The notes beneath the pieces are model-generated. The model was given only the letters and a program-made list of their open reading frames with translations, searched no databases and was not told where the DNA came from. Positions 1-13,030 of a stretch of DNA of 64,000 bases are shown in pieces (position 1 is the first letter of the stretch; every line of letters begins with the position of its first letter). A program made the position numbers and the translations under genes. The stretch is from contig NC_088330.1 of NCBI RefSeq assembly GCF_036884655.1, positions 32,655,001 through 32,719,000 of the forward strand, written 5' to 3'. The stretch comes from Musa acuminata AAA Group (taxonomy: Eukaryota; Streptophyta; Magnoliopsida; Zingiberales; Musaceae).

Positions 1-2929
1 GTTTCTTAGTATGTCAAATATTAGTTTGACTTAATCCAGTTTGATGAAATGATTGACATACTAGGCTCAAAAAATTAAAATTTAAATAAATAATAATATA
101 TTTATCATATTTGCATAATCCAATTCTTCCAATATAAAGACTAAACTAAGAGCATTGATGACTTGACCCACACGTAGAATTGATTATGACTAACTTTGAA
201 ATCCAAAAAGAGATTAGATCCATCTTTCACACATAATCATATGTGATTTCTTTAAGAGAATAAGGGCATGGCACCCTTGCTTTTCCTTGGTGCAACCTTC
301 GTATCAACCACACTAATTGGGACTTATTTCCTGTATTCTAATCTTGACCCTATACCACATGGATCAAAAAGGAAAGCGGACAAAATAATCAGAATAACTC
401 AAATATAAAAAGCTACATTAAATAAACTTATTATTACTCTCCTCTTAAATTCCTTGTTACACTAGGGAGACCACAACCCTCTACTAGTGACACTTGAACT
501 TATTAGGACTCATCACAATCTTATCTAGAGTATATAATCTAAATTAATAAAACTCTTATATTAACCTCTATATATAATTATAAGTCTCTTCAAAGTAAAA
601 AATTCTTTAGGATTGATCTGCCTCTTTGAAGTTGAGGCAATCTATGAGGTCATGGCATGATCCCGATGAAATATATAGTCTTTGGACTTGTATCTCCTCC
701 GAGCAACTATCTTAGTGGATGAGGTTCCCACAATATTATTTTCTACTTGATTTGGAGTAATACCTCTATCCATGACATATTTGTGTGAGGGGGAAGGGAC
801 AAGTTTGCCCTCGACCAAGATAGCCCCACTCGATCGAGTGCTCCCTACCGAGATGATCTTTGGATTGGAGCAAGGGCTTGTCATTATTGCTTTGTGCATT
901 TTCATGGCTCCTTAAGCTTTTCTGTGATCATCGCCTCACCCATAATATTTTGATTCTACGTTAGTGCATCTTAAAGATAATATTTAACTAATTCTCTTTG
1001 AGGGACCAAAAAAGTCGAGAGGGACCAAAGTATGAGTATCAGTAATTTCTTAGGCCTCATTTGCTTTGTTTGTCGGATTGCTAGGAGGGTAGCGGCATAG
1101 CGCTTGGGTTGCATGTCATAACGAAGTATTGTTCAAAACTATAAATAAGTCTAAATATTATAGACTTGAGTGTCATCAACTAAGGATAATGTAGCTTGTT
1201 GAACTCGACAGTGAGAGTCTAAATATATCATCCGTTGAGTATTCGATCAACTTTGGACACTTTGAGGCACAGGATATTATGACTAGCTAAGACATCTTAG
1301 GGGCAATTATTGAGGGGTTGGAGTCACTACTAATTGGGTCATTTGAGGAAAGAAGGTAATGACATACTATATCATCCAAATCAATATTTGAACCTACTAT
1401 GTGAGGTTTAAGAAGACCTTCATTGAGACCACCATATGGGTGGGGGTTTCTATTAGTGGGGAAAGTCTATGGTCATTGAATAACCACTAGTGCTACATCA
1501 AAATTTGCATCAATATGAAAGTTTTATTGGGAATATCATCTGTTGTTTACAATAGGTGAATATAATATGCATGGGCAACGAGGTATCGTATCTCCTTGTT
1601 GAGTGAGTTGATACAGTGACATTCTTACGACATAAGCCATTTTGCTTCATTCACCTTCTTTGAGCTTTGGGTGAGTCTCAATAAACTAAAATTAGTGTTA
1701 GATGGGTTCATAACGTGGAGCCTCAATAAACTAAAATTAATAAATCTATCACACAACAAAAATATATAAATTTACTCCTACGTTACAAGTTTAAATTTTA
1801 TCCACCTAGACTATTTTAATTTTTGTTTCTTTTTTTTTAAGATTCTAGCCCCAATAGTAGCAGAGCAATCTAATCTTTTATATTTTATTAATTTTGATAT
1901 ATTAAGGTCAAATTTTATATATTTGGCTATGATATAGATGGCATATTCATAATTAGTCACACTACTTTATACTCATATTTCAACGTAGTATATAGATGGA
2001 CAAGAGTTTCTTGTTACTGATAATTTAAATATACTCCTACAGTAATATCCATCTGGAAAACACCAATTAATCATAATTTGTCATATTTAAATTAAGTAAT
2101 CCATGTTAGAAAAATATATTTAAATAGGTAAAACACTACTATTATTTTTATAACAATAATACAATTTTAAAGAATATCAATATCATTTGAGGTTTCAACT
2201 AATAATGAATATGATATTTGACTGACCAAAATAACCGTAATAAAATATATGTTAATTCTTAAGATTTTATAAGATTATACATACACATAAGTTAAACTCA
2301 CATCGCCAACATTATTTAAGAGCTAGTTATTTTGAGATAGATTCAAATTTTACACTAGATTTTAAGAGGATGATTAAATCCCCAAGCTAGGGTAAGAAGG
2401 AATTAACAAAAGTATAATTTGGGCTCCAAGTCAAATTAGAACAGACTGTATTCACCGAAATGAATCAAATGGAGTATAATTAAATCTCTAAAATAATATA
2501 GGAAGAAATGTGTTCATTTAAAATGAATAAAAAGGAGTATGATTTAGTCTCCAAAATAAGGTAGGAAGAAATTTAATCATTTCGAATGAAATAAAAAGAA
2601 GATTAAATATTCAAAAAGAGAGAAAGAAAGAAAGAAATGCTTTAATCTAAAAAGAATTAAAGGAATACATGCACCTAACATATATTTGTACATAGCTAGC
2701 ATTACCTTGAGAAAATTTGGCAACAAATGGAATAGGGTCTACAGTCTGGTAATGGGGAGAATCCGGCAGCTTGCTAATTGCATAGAAAATTGACATCATT
2801 AGAGCGGTGACTATATATTAATATAAACAATCAATAAATCTGCTGGTCGAGGAAATAAGTAATAAACCTTAGCTTTTTACCGCTGTTTATGCATGTACAA
2901 TGCATCTTTGTCCCATTAACTCTCGAATA
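1..2929. other. AT-rich gene-free stretch
   Basis: I see no recognisable gene here. The only open frame of note is 87 codons on the minus strand at 642-905, and its product matches nothing I know. Bases 1000-1750 have a slightly more balanced composition and, on the minus strand, read like a heavily stop-interrupted coding relic that I cannot assign. The rest is AT-rich sequence with short purine runs such as the one at 2615-2640. Confidence 0.6.
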
Positions 2930-4950
2930 ATTGATTTAGTTATCATTATGTGGCTCTTTTGTGGAGATTTCAATTGCCTGTGTCATCATGATGAGAAACT
3001 AGTGAAAAGTCATTCCAATACTCTCAATCTATTGTGATTTCATCTTTAGAGCTAATCTCTTAGATTTGAGCATTCAAGGATCTTGTTTTACCTGGACGAA
3101 TAATCGATTTGGATCTTCAAGGATTCTGCTCAACCTGATAGGGTTTCAACAATATTACTGTCAAGCATTTGTTTAAAATTACTTTGATCATTCTCCTTTC
3201 TTTATTTGAATGGGTTATTTTCAAAAGTGTAAGAACCATATATAAATTTTTTTTATTTTGAGACTTTTTAGTTGAGTATGGAGAAGCAAAGCAATTAATT
3301 AAGAGGGCAATAAAGGATCCTATAGTCGACATTAATCCAATTGGTAATTGATATTAAAGTTATAACTTTCTTAAATATTCAAAAGAAATTTTGATAATTT
3401 AAAAAATAGAAATAGACGAAATAGAGTATATCAAGAATAAAAAAAATTAATATTCTCCTTAAAAGACTGATTTAACCTTCATATCTTAAACAATAAAATT
3501 ATCACTCTTAATAGATAATTGCATATAAAATGATGAACCAGACAAAAGGTCAATATCTTACGAAAGGAGATAAGAATACTAAGTATTTTGATAAAGTTGT
3601 GAGCCTTAGGAGGAGAAACACTTTAAAATATTTACTCTTATAGCAACACCATTATTTCTTATGATGACGTAATTCATAGAGTGTATACTTATTGATATTG
3701 TGTCTTATAGAATAAAGATTCTTCTAACCAAGACTAGAATTTACTTAACCACATCACTTTTCCAACTATACTTATAAAAATCATAGGATTTGATTATAGA
3801 TTTCTCTAATCATGAAATCCTCTCTACTATCAAGTCTATGGGTAGAGGAAAAAGACCGAATTAGTATATTATAAAATTTTACATTCATTATTGGGAGACC
3901 ATTAACCCAAATAACCCATTTTTTTATAATATGCTTGAAATGAGATTGATTTCTATTATTACTAATTTTATTAAAAATAGACAATGGGATAACGATTTGC
4001 TATTGAAAGTGTTTAACATAGATATTATGAATAGAATATTAGGTATCCATGTTTCCCTTTAATACATATGACGATATATGGTGTTGGGTCTCTCACCCTT
4101 TGGGTACTTCAATAACTAAAAGTATTCATAAGTTCTATAGGGATGAGGAGAGTACTATCGATGATTATTAGAATTGGTTGGATAGTGATAGAACAATTAA
4201 AAGTCATTCCAAAGGTAAAAGTGTTATTTCGAGAACTTGTATGAGGAAAGTTACCAACAATTGATTGGTTCTTTAGATTTTCTAGTATTCCATTAATTCC
4301 TTGCCTAGTTTGCAAAGCTAAACTTGAATCTGCAACTCACTTTTTTTTTTTTCTTGTTTCACTACTACCTTAAACTATTAGCAAATGATCCAACTCAAAC
4401 TATATTTATCCTTTCAATACTTTGAAGAATAACCTAATAGGAATTGGATAATGGAGGGGCATGATTTGGATAAGGAAGTTTGAGGAAAACTACATGCTCT
4501 AATTGCTAATTTGCTATGGATCCTTTAGAACAATTTGTCATGTTCGTAATTGCGGTTCTATCGTTATTGCATTACGGTGTAAAGCATATATATATTTTTT
4601 ATGTAATTGGAGTGGTGACCCTCCTAATTATACCATTTTACAAAATATTTTGTACCCTAATACTTCGAATAAACAGATGCAATTATTTAAGAAAATATAT
4701 TTGTATTTAGTGGCCAGTCGTCGTACTAATTTAAAGATGAGCAAATCAAAAGAAAATGGAGAAAACCCCACTCATAATAACTTTTGCTATTATAATTTCG
4801 TATAAGAAAGCTAATGTGGGAGATGGATTGATTGCATTGCGAAAATACAAAAACAATGGAGATGCCAATTTCCAAATGGTGCCTTCTTTTCATAGTCACT
4901 CTTACCAACACCGTATGCATCTACCCATTACAGTGTGTACCACAGTCTGA
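2930..4950 (+). mobile_element. Decayed L1-type LINE (non-LTR retrotransposon)
   Basis: This is a relic of a plant L1-type non-LTR retrotransposon with many stops and frame changes. At about 2949-2975 the plus strand reads WLFCGDFNCL, the conserved endonuclease/exonuclease/phosphatase signature. At about 3097-3150 it reads WTNNRFGSSRILL, which fits the later endonuclease block. Around 3800-3850 a stretch reading NHEILSTIKSMGRGK resembles the segment before the reverse transcriptase. At about 4296-4355 the frame reads PCLVCKAKLESATHFFFF followed by SC, matching the zinc-binding domain found after the reverse transcriptase in these elements (C-x2-C, then H and C). The central catalytic reverse transcriptase is not readable, so the copy is dead. 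The outer limits are estimates and I did not identify a terminal poly-A or target duplication. Confidence 0.75.
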
Positions 4951-6432
4951 GCTTAATTTATGAGTATGTTAGCTCAAACTTATTTCCTAAATCAGTTTTG
5001 ACTCGCTCGCTCAGATTAAGTTTGGACAGCACTACCGATCTGATATTTTTAATTGTTTATTAATTTTGTCTATTTTTTATCAAATTAGACTTACTTTAGT
5101 AAATATGATATATTCATAATTGTTGACATGATTCATCCTTTTTTTATTGCAAACACGTAGTTGTTGACATATTATAATATGGTACGACACCATGTCATAT
5201 TAACTAAGAAGTAAAGATTATTTTTAACACAACCAAACTTACGAGAACAATTGTGTAAGTTCCTTATTTTCTTCACCCAGAAATACTTTACATCCACTAT
5301 CAATTTTCTTCAACAGGTTTTCGAAGATTGCTGATTCCAAGAATACTTATCCTAGTAATAAAATAGTAATAACAATCCTTTTGTCATGTATGGAGAAAAT
5401 GATCATTTTGTAAAAAATATGTATATATATATATATACTAGCTCTTTGTGTAGATCATTGTTTAAATCATTATTCACCGAGCATTATATATTATATGCAT
5501 TTAATCTGTGTCTAAATCAAGAAACAATTACTATTACTATTTAATCTTTGTCTAAATCAATTAAGATACTTATATCATGATTTTTATATTTAAAAAATTT
5601 ATATTAATATTTTTATAATTTTAAAAATAAAATAAACATTCTTATTTATTTTAATATCATCGTTACAAAAAATACACAATGTCTATAGGCAAAAATGATA
5701 GGCAACACAATGTCGATATAAATAAAATAAAATTACGTCACATATTATATTTTTCATCAATATTAAGATAAATAAAATTATTTATTTGATTTTTAAAATT
5801 ATAAAGATCTCAATATAAATTTTTAAAATTTAGAAATCGTCTTACTAATAGAAACGAGGGATAAATAATTTTTTTAACACTAATAACTCATATTCCAAAA
5901 GGGCCATATATAATAATTTTCCATTCTCTATCTATCGGTTGATGACTAGAGATCTTTCTAAATTTTATGAAATATTCTAATATCTTTACCACGCAATAGT
6001 GTGAAACATGGAGGTACTAAATCAATTTCAACACAGTACTACAAGAAATAGGAACCACCCAAGTATGACCCGGAAAGCAATCCCCAATATAACCAACCAA
6101 GACAAAGCTACTCTTAAAAGAGACAAAGAAAGCTCTTTCGTTAAAGAGAAAGAGGCACGGCAAGAGCTAACACCCAAAAAAAACATTGTAATATGCAACG
6201 AGAACGTGTCGATCCCCCCATTCAAAATATATATCTGCCCTTCTCCCCTACCATCACATCATCCCTAAAAACCAAACACCATCAAAGCATACTGAAAACA
6301 CCACACACCATCATACTACACTGAAGAAGCAAAAGACAAAGGAAAGCAATCCACCGGCGGTGACATCCCAAGACACCACCACACTGTAGAGAAATGGAAA
6401 CGGGAGAAGGGCTGAAGAGGAATCATTCACCG
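4951..6432. other. AT-rich intergenic stretch
   Basis: No gene is recognised. There is a short TA run near 5417-5438 and AT-rich sequence up to about 6000. The last few hundred bases lie just downstream of the cold-shock protein gene on the minus strand and probably contain its 3' untranslated region. Open frames at 6008-6268 and 6028-6225 overlap on opposite strands and look like chance. Confidence 0.55.
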
Positions 6433-6960
6433 TCACTTGGTCGAAGGGCACTCCTTGGCGAAGTGCCCCATCTCCCCACAGTTGTAGCACGCCCCTCCGC
6501 CGCCCTGCTGGCAATCCCTCGCCATGTGGCCCGTCCCACCGCAGTTATAACACGCACGACCACCACCTCCGCCGCCGCTCCCGCCCTGGTAGCAGTCCCT
6601 CGCCATGTGCCCCGCCTCCCCGCATACGTAACACGCGCGCCCGCCTCCGCCTTGCCCGCCTCGATCGTTAAACCCATACCCGCCGCGGCCGCCCCTCCCG
6701 CTGCGGCCGCCGTTTCCCTGGACGGCTCCGCCGTCGGGTGCCGTGACATCGACGGCCTTGGTGCGGCCGTCGTCGCCCTCGGCAACCGAGAACTCGACGT
6801 CCTCGCCGTCGGCGAGGGTGCGGAAACCGTCGGCCTTGATGGAGGACTGGTGGACGAAGAGGTCCTCGCCGCCACTGTCCGGCGTGATGAAGCCGAACCC
6901 CTTCGCCCCGTTGAACCACTTGACCTTCCCCTTCATCCTCTTTCCTCCCACTCCTTCCAT
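6433..6960 (-). CDS. CSP: Cold-shock-domain protein with three CCHC zinc knuckles (plant CSP / GRP2 type)
   Basis: A single exon encodes 175 residues. Residues about 9-75 form a cold-shock domain with both nucleic-acid-binding motifs visible: KGFGFITP (20-27) and DLFVHQSSI (33-41). A glycine/arginine-rich segment follows (about 77-108). Three C-x2-C-x4-H-x4-C zinc knuckles come next, at about 110-123, 137-150 and 158-171, separated by glycine runs. Plant proteins of this build bind single-stranded RNA and DNA and act as RNA chaperones in cold response and development, in nucleus and cytoplasm; that role is inferred from the family. The start at 6960 puts eight residues before the domain; the Met at residue 9 is a possible alternative. 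The GC-rich coding sequence gives a 324-codon open frame on the opposite strand, which is not considered real. Confidence 0.95.
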   Translation of the reverse strand: MEGVGGKRMKGKVKWFNGAKGFGFITPDSGGEDLFVHQSSIKADGFRTLADGEDVEFSVAEGDDGRTKAVDVTAPDGGAVQGNGGRSGRGGRGGYGFNDRGGQGGGGRACYVCGEAGHMARDCYQGGSGGGGGGRACYNCGGTGHMARDCQQGGGGACYNCGEMGHFAKECPSTK

Positions 6961-9609
6961 CTCTCCTCCCGCGCAAACCCTAACACAGAACTAACCAAAT
7001 GGCGCGATCCCGCCCGTTTACGGTACTCGCAGTATAAAACACAGCGACCGGCGGGCCCACGGGAATCACTTCGCACGAGAACGAGGTTACCTGGGGAAGA
7101 CCCCGAGATCGGACGACCAGAAATTTTCCACGGAGGGAATCAGAGCATCGAGATGCGCAAAAACGAGAGGATAAGGATAAGAGAAGAAACAAGGTGGGGG
7201 TGGGGAGGGTGGTCAACCGGTCAAGGAGGAGAGGGAAGGCAGTGGAATCAGTTCCATTGCATACAGATGGGACATGTCAGGTTGAAAGCTTGTCGCTTCC
7301 CCAGGAAGCCAAAAGCGCAGAGAGAGGAGAGAAAGGTCTGTGGCCTCTCTTCTGGAGCTGCGACTTGACTCCAGTCTTCCTTTTTTGCTACTTGGGCTGT
7401 CTTTTCCTTGTTGGTTGCTGATACTGAACTCTTCCTCCTTTCTGCTCGTTCTGCTACTTTTAACTCTCTCCCAGTGGCTTCGAGGCATTGGGAACGCGGA
7501 CAGGAGCTAAAGAAGCATGCTTGTTCCTGTGAGCAAGAGGATCATCTTCATCTGGTGCTTCGTGATGGCTTCCTATACATGGTTTACAAAACTTTGGGTT
7601 TTCTCGAGGAATGCAACGTAAAAAAAGGAGCTCAGTGTCTGCCATTAACAAAGATTAGACATTGGTTAAGAAAAGATCTCGTTCTGTATGATGCTCTCTC
7701 TATGTATGTCGTGAAGATGTTTCTTACACCTCGAGCTTCTTTATGTGCCCTCTGATATTAACTAGTATGGGAAATAGCTTGGACCGGAGTCCAAAGTGAC
7801 AAAACTATTTTCATCATCTTTTTAGTGGGAAAATTAGTGAGTGGATCATCATTAAATAAGAAGAGGTCAATCCAAGAATGGATTTTGATGTCACAGAGAA
7901 ACTTTCGTCAAGCCATGTCAACATGAGAGATTTTGTCTTCTTCAACATCATATTGACTTAGAAATCTTTATAGAACTCGAATGAGCAGAGGACTAAATTT
8001 CAACCAATAGTTTATGATCTTGTCTGGAGAAATCATTTTTGTAAACTTAATTTCCTGGAAGAAAAATGGGACAATTAAGGGACAGACAAAATCATGACAC
8101 ATGCCATCTCGATTCAAGTTAGAGAAACTTAATTTACAAGGACATATGTGATAGATTCGTGCGTAAATATAAACACAAAGAGAAGGGTCTGAATAAAACT
8201 GGGGCTTATGATTTCTCTCTTTTAGGAATTTGGCAGGAAGAGATTTGATCTCCTCTGTTTCATGAAGCCCACTCGAGGATTGGAAAGCCATATCTATTTG
8301 TTTTGTACATGATGCATTCAGTGCAAAGCAAACTTTCTGCGTCGATCGATACAAATCATGAGCATCAGAACAATGAATTATGGTCGAAAGAATAAATTGG
8401 ATCTCAAACAAACGACGCAATATTTTAGACTGCACAACACTCCTCTCTCCTCTCTCATGAGCTAATCCATTTTCGTTGTATTGAAGGCATTGGAATCCAC
8501 TCCACACAGATGGACATCGACTGCCTCCTCTTTCTTTCTATTAATTTTGTTGTTTCTTCTGTAAATTTGAAGTTATTCCTTGAACAATTCTGCCTGCCTA
8601 ACCATAAACAGAACCTGGAAGCTGAACAGCCTCTCAGGAAAATGTAGAACAAAGAAAACATTAGAATTAGTTGGATTATTCTGACTGTGATATGAAAGAA
8701 ATTAAAAAGGCAAATCCAACTAGCTTTAAAGAATTCACTCTGCGACAGTAGTAATAAGAAATTTGGTCTAGCAATTCATTTTGTGTTCCAATGGTTTATT
8801 CAAACCCAAATCATGTATGATTAGCTCGCCAAGTTGGCTGGTGCAGAGCATTATCTCACTCTTTTTGACGAAGCATTATCTCTTCGAGACATGGAAAAGG
8901 CGATTCATTTGATGAGTAATTAATTTGAATGTTTAGCTGTTTACAATATACTAGTTGGATTACTACTGTTCCAATTTTCATATTTATAATAGGATGATTT
9001 TTCTGAAATTATTTTCTTTTTGAGTTTTTGGTGGAAAATACTTGTTGGATTACTTCTGGTTTTCCAATTTCTCATTTACCCCTTATTGTCATCACCTCCT
9101 CCTTCAAGTATCGTCTATGTTTTATCATGACCACCTCCTTCTTGTGATATCTTATCATTTGTTTAACAAGATGATGTTATCTCTCGAACTCTTCTTATTT
9201 TTCTTTATCCTTGTTTTTATGGTAATCGAAAGCCCGAAGACGATAAAAAACAACTAAAGACGGAGATAGTAGGATATTATAAAAAATAAAAAAAAAATTA
9301 AAAGTTGAGATACCCTCTCATAAAAAGTCAAAAAAACTCCAGAAAAATCACTCTTTAAAATGTCTATCTCCGGATGTTTATCAATTATTCTTTATTATCA
9401 CAACAATCAAATCCAAATAACAAAAAAACAATCAAATCCAAACACCAGATTTAAAGCAGACAACATTTATGTTTCTTATTCGTTTCCTCTTTCTATCTAT
9501 TCATTGATCGATAGTATTTACATCAGGCCCTTTTCTATCTTACAAGCTTTGGTACGAAGAAAGCAGAGACCAGACTATGTGGCCGTGTCAATTAACAATC
9601 AGACTCAGG
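6961..9609. other. Intergenic: upstream of the cold-shock gene, downstream of the J-protein gene
   Basis: Bases 6961-7500 are moderately GC-rich and should hold the promoter and leader of the minus-strand cold-shock gene, but I see no clear TATA box in the right orientation. TATAAAA at about 7033 is on the plus strand and has no gene behind it. From 7500 to 9600 there are short open frames on both strands (for example 7408-7755 and 7968-8507) with no recognisable product, and AT-rich sequence towards 9300. Confidence 0.5.
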
Positions 9610-10056
9610 TTACCAGCACTGGTCGGTCTCCCAAGTACGACGGCCGCCACAGGAGAACGACGTGGACCGCGAGTACGTCGACCGGCGGCGGCGGTCGAGC
9701 GCCGCTGCCGCAGCTGAAGCTGCCGAGTCCACCAGCCGACGGTCGTAGTCGGCGCGCTTGTCGGGGTCGGAGAGGGTAGAGTAGGCGGCATGGACGCGCA
9801 GGAACTGGTCCGCGGACGCCCCGACGTCCGGGTGGCACTCCAGCGCCAGCCGGCGGTACGCTGCCTTGATCTCCTGGCCGCTGGCGCTGGCAGGGACGCC
9901 GAGGACCTCGTAAAGGGAGGAGGCGGCGGAGGAGCTGAGGGCGGCAGCGACGGTGAGTGATTGCGGGGACACAGCGGCGCCGGCGTTGGGACGGGGAGGG
10001 AGAGCGACGCGGAGACCGAGGAATTGGGAGGAGGATAGGGAGTGGGGGGATACCAT
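9610..10056 (-). CDS. Small J-domain protein, chloroplast DnaJ-11 (AtJ11/DJC23) type
   Basis: A single exon encodes 148 residues. The start is the ATG at 10056; the codon before it in frame is GTG and is not a normal eukaryotic start. Residues 1-45 are rich in Ser, Ala and Pro with few acidic residues, as in a chloroplast transit peptide. Residues about 48-108 form a J domain: YEVLGV opening, the invariant HPD at 75-77 and the DPDKRADYDRRL closing helix. There is no Gly/Phe region and no zinc finger, so this is a short type III J protein. J proteins stimulate Hsp70 ATPase activity through HPD. Members of this small class work in the plastid stroma; location here is inferred from the N-terminus. 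The short C-terminal tail is Ala- and Arg-rich and not conserved to my knowledge. Confidence 0.92.
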   Translation of the reverse strand: MVSPHSLSSSQFLGLRVALPPRPNAGAAVSPQSLTVAAALSSSAASSLYEVLGVPASASGQEIKAAYRRLALECHPDVGASADQFLRVHAAYSTLSDPDKRADYDRRLVDSAASAAAAALDRRRRSTYSRSTSFSCGGRRTWETDQCW

Positions 10057-10110
10057 CACAACGACTTCGATAGCTCAGAGGAGATAAAGATAAGGAAGTC
10101 AGTCTCCCTT

Positions 10111-10117
10111 TTTTATA
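10111..10117 (-). promoter_or_regulatory. TATA box of the J-protein gene
   Basis: On the minus strand this reads TATAAAA, 55 bases upstream of the ATG at 10056. Transcription would start near 10085 and leave a leader of about 30 bases. Position and sequence fit a plant core promoter; no other support is visible. Confidence 0.6.
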
Positions 10118-10119
10118 GA

Positions 10120-13030
10120 AGACGAAGGAGGTGGCCGCCTTGATTGCACTCGCCGCGGAAATCTTATCCGTGGATGGTCGGCAGCGTAAAAAGACCAAAC
10201 AAGAGCCGGACGCGGATGCAGCAGTGTGGGCTCGCAGAGTCAATCCGGGAGATTAATACACCGAGGACGGAGACTCGATGAACTCAAACACCTTCCGCGA
10301 TTCGTATTCCAAGCCATGTATGTGGAGGAGGCCGAGGGCAGATAAAGTCTTCTTTATCTTGGCGTGCTTCCATTACCGGGTTGCCGATTGTTGAGTGGCT
10401 AAGAGAGCCGGACTCGTTTCTTCCACTACCGGGTTGATGGAAACGCATAGGCCCGCATGAAAGATTTCGAGTCGACGCTATTCTTTACGCGTCCCTTTCA
10501 CTGACGACGAAGGATGAGATCCTCCGCACCTCATTGTTAACGACTTGATTTTGGGCTATGCTTATCCAAGTGACCAAACAAAATCCCAATCTTATCCGAA
10601 CTAAGCATGATCTTAGTCAGAGAACATCTAGGCAACACAAAATCTATCATATAACAAAATAAATCTTACTTAGCACAATTTAGGGTATTAATTAGGCTAG
10701 AATTCAGAAATACTCTTTTTTTTTCTGCTGCAATCATATAAGTTATTTTTCTTCTGGAGTAATCATAAAAAAGATCACAGAGCTTTGGTGAGAAGCAATA
10801 AACGAGCGTTTATGGAATAATATGCATCTAATAATCACACCACTATAGAGTATCAAGATTATACCTCTCGCCACATACAATATCAAGTACAAAAGTTGAG
10901 AATTCAAAATCTCAATTAATACATGGAAGGTGTTTCAATAGTTTATCACAAGGCCCTGAGCTCGAATCTTGTCTTCGCTATGCAAAAAAAAAAAGTTTTA
11001 ATAAAGCCTCTTAACTTCATATTACTACGCAACACCACAATTTACAAGAGGTATTTTACTTACTACAGCTTGCAGATAAATTACTGATAACAGACAAAAT
11101 AGCAGACCAGGTTCATCCAAAAGATTTGAATCAGTCAGCGGAACACTGTACTACGTTCACATGTTACCAGTTAAGGAAATGGCAGTTGGTCAAATCATAT
11201 GAAAGCATTACCCAAACAATTTATGCAATAGAAGCAACAAATTTACCCAAAAATAAGATATATCGACTGATGATACCCTTCTGATGTGAATATTGAATAC
11301 TCATTGTGATGCATTCTGTAAACAACTGTGCTGACCAGGTAGAGGAAACAATGAAAATAGACGTCAATGCATAAACCATAGTGAATTAATTACCTGTGTG
11401 CTTTGTGCTTTAAAAAAAAGGAGAGAATCTTCTACTACATCTAAACACAGTAAGCCACATTGTATACACTAGCTCAACATGTAGAATTTCAAACCTAGTA
11501 AGGAGTACTGAAAACATTTGCTTATGCCTAAACTCCAGTGAATCCCCAGCATGCTGTGTTTTGGTGCAGATAATGTTGGACTGCTCTACCTCAACATCTA
11601 AACTCAGCAATGTGAACTCCTTACCTGCAAAATCCTTAAAATATTACCCTAAGAACATAAAAAACTAAAAACCTTCAGTAGAGAATATGTACAAAGAACT
11701 GACTACTTCACAACAACACACACCTAAGCGATTGAATAAGACTTTCATATTCAGCAAAATGCATTCATAAAACCTACTGCCCTATGTTTGCAGTTAAAAA
11801 CAACAAATACTCAGATGAACTCTAGAAATTATAGCACCGTTTACATGTCCACAAGTTATACTTATTGGCATCACAGTAGTTATCATAATAGGTCTCTCTA
11901 TATACAAAACAGAGTTTAACTTATCATCAGAGATAGCAACGATAGAATTAACTTTAGTCCCAATACTGATTCCTCTGGATCAATTTCAGCCATGATACTG
12001 AAAGAGAGGGATAGCATGAGTGGTCATTTTATAAGGCCCAAACAAGGGCTCACAGTCAAGAAGAGGTACTGATATCAAGGACAGAGAAAAGGAACATGTA
12101 TATGCACATGATTTTTCTTTTTCTTTTATTTTTACAAGTATAAATGGTGAAGGCAGGTTTTGATCCAAAGATCTTGCGATGATTTTACAAAGACTTAACT
12201 AGTCCAACTTGTTAGCACCTTCTATATGTACCTGATTGATAGGCTCGAAATAGAGAATGGTGCAAGTGCTTCCATGAAAGCAGGTACACCAGTGAGTCTT
12301 GATTTCTCAAGCAAATTAATTTGCGAACCTCATGTAGCAGTCATTGACGAGTATCATGGGGTGCACCAACATGGATAAGTTCATAGAATTAATCAAAAAC
12401 TATATCATCATCTAGCAAGCCAAGAAAAAAGAAAGATTGTTCCTGAAGTTAGTCTGAATTCGATTACGAAAATAAAACTCAAAATCTATGATGGTTTCAT
12501 CGATAATCTGACAAAACGTCTTATCCAAACAGATTAAGCATCCAAGATCTTGATATGAAAACCTGATCCAAACTGAAAACCCAAGCCCATTTGTGTCCAG
12601 TTCACTACTATTTGTCTGCTTCCTGATTTATCACCACTAGGTCAAGCTATATCTGACTAGTCTTCCTCAATTGAGCTAAAAACCTACAGCAGCAATGAAC
12701 TAAATTTGTTTCCTTGGAGAAAATGATAAATAACTTTAGTTGTGTATATTCATGATATTTACCTAAAAACTGTACTTTTGCTACTTGTTTGGAACCAATT
12801 TCCAAGGGATTTCAATTCCCAAAACTCTTCTCATTCCAAACCTAGGAATTCAATAGAACTATGGAATGTAAATTACAAGTCACTTTTTTTTTTGTTACAA
12901 ATAATCTCTTTCATTATATGATTATTTTACTAGATATTGTTAGAACAGCCACAAGAGAGATGAATTCAAGATACAGGATCAAATAACAAGAGAAGCTACT
13001 GTTATCTATAAGAAGAACGATCCAAAATAG
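10120..13030. other. Intergenic, no gene recognised
   Basis: The first 400 bases are GC-balanced promoter-side sequence of the J-protein gene. The remainder is AT-rich. I looked here on the minus strand for the missing KOW-domain part of the MOS2-like gene that ends at 13031 and did not find it. Short open frames (11410-11610, 11986-12168) have no recognisable product. A long 3' untranslated region of the G-patch gene could lie in the upper part. Confidence 0.5.

Noticed and set aside
7026..7045. TATAAAA near 7033 as the cold-shock gene promoter
   Set aside because: It is on the plus strand, while the gene reads on the minus strand.
6394..7368. 324-codon open frame on the plus strand
   Set aside because: It runs antisense over the cold-shock protein gene. 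It is a by-product of the GC-rich coding sequence and has no recognisable domain.
10057..10059. GTG as the start of the J protein
   Set aside because: GTG is not a normal nuclear start codon. The next codon is ATG and is used instead.
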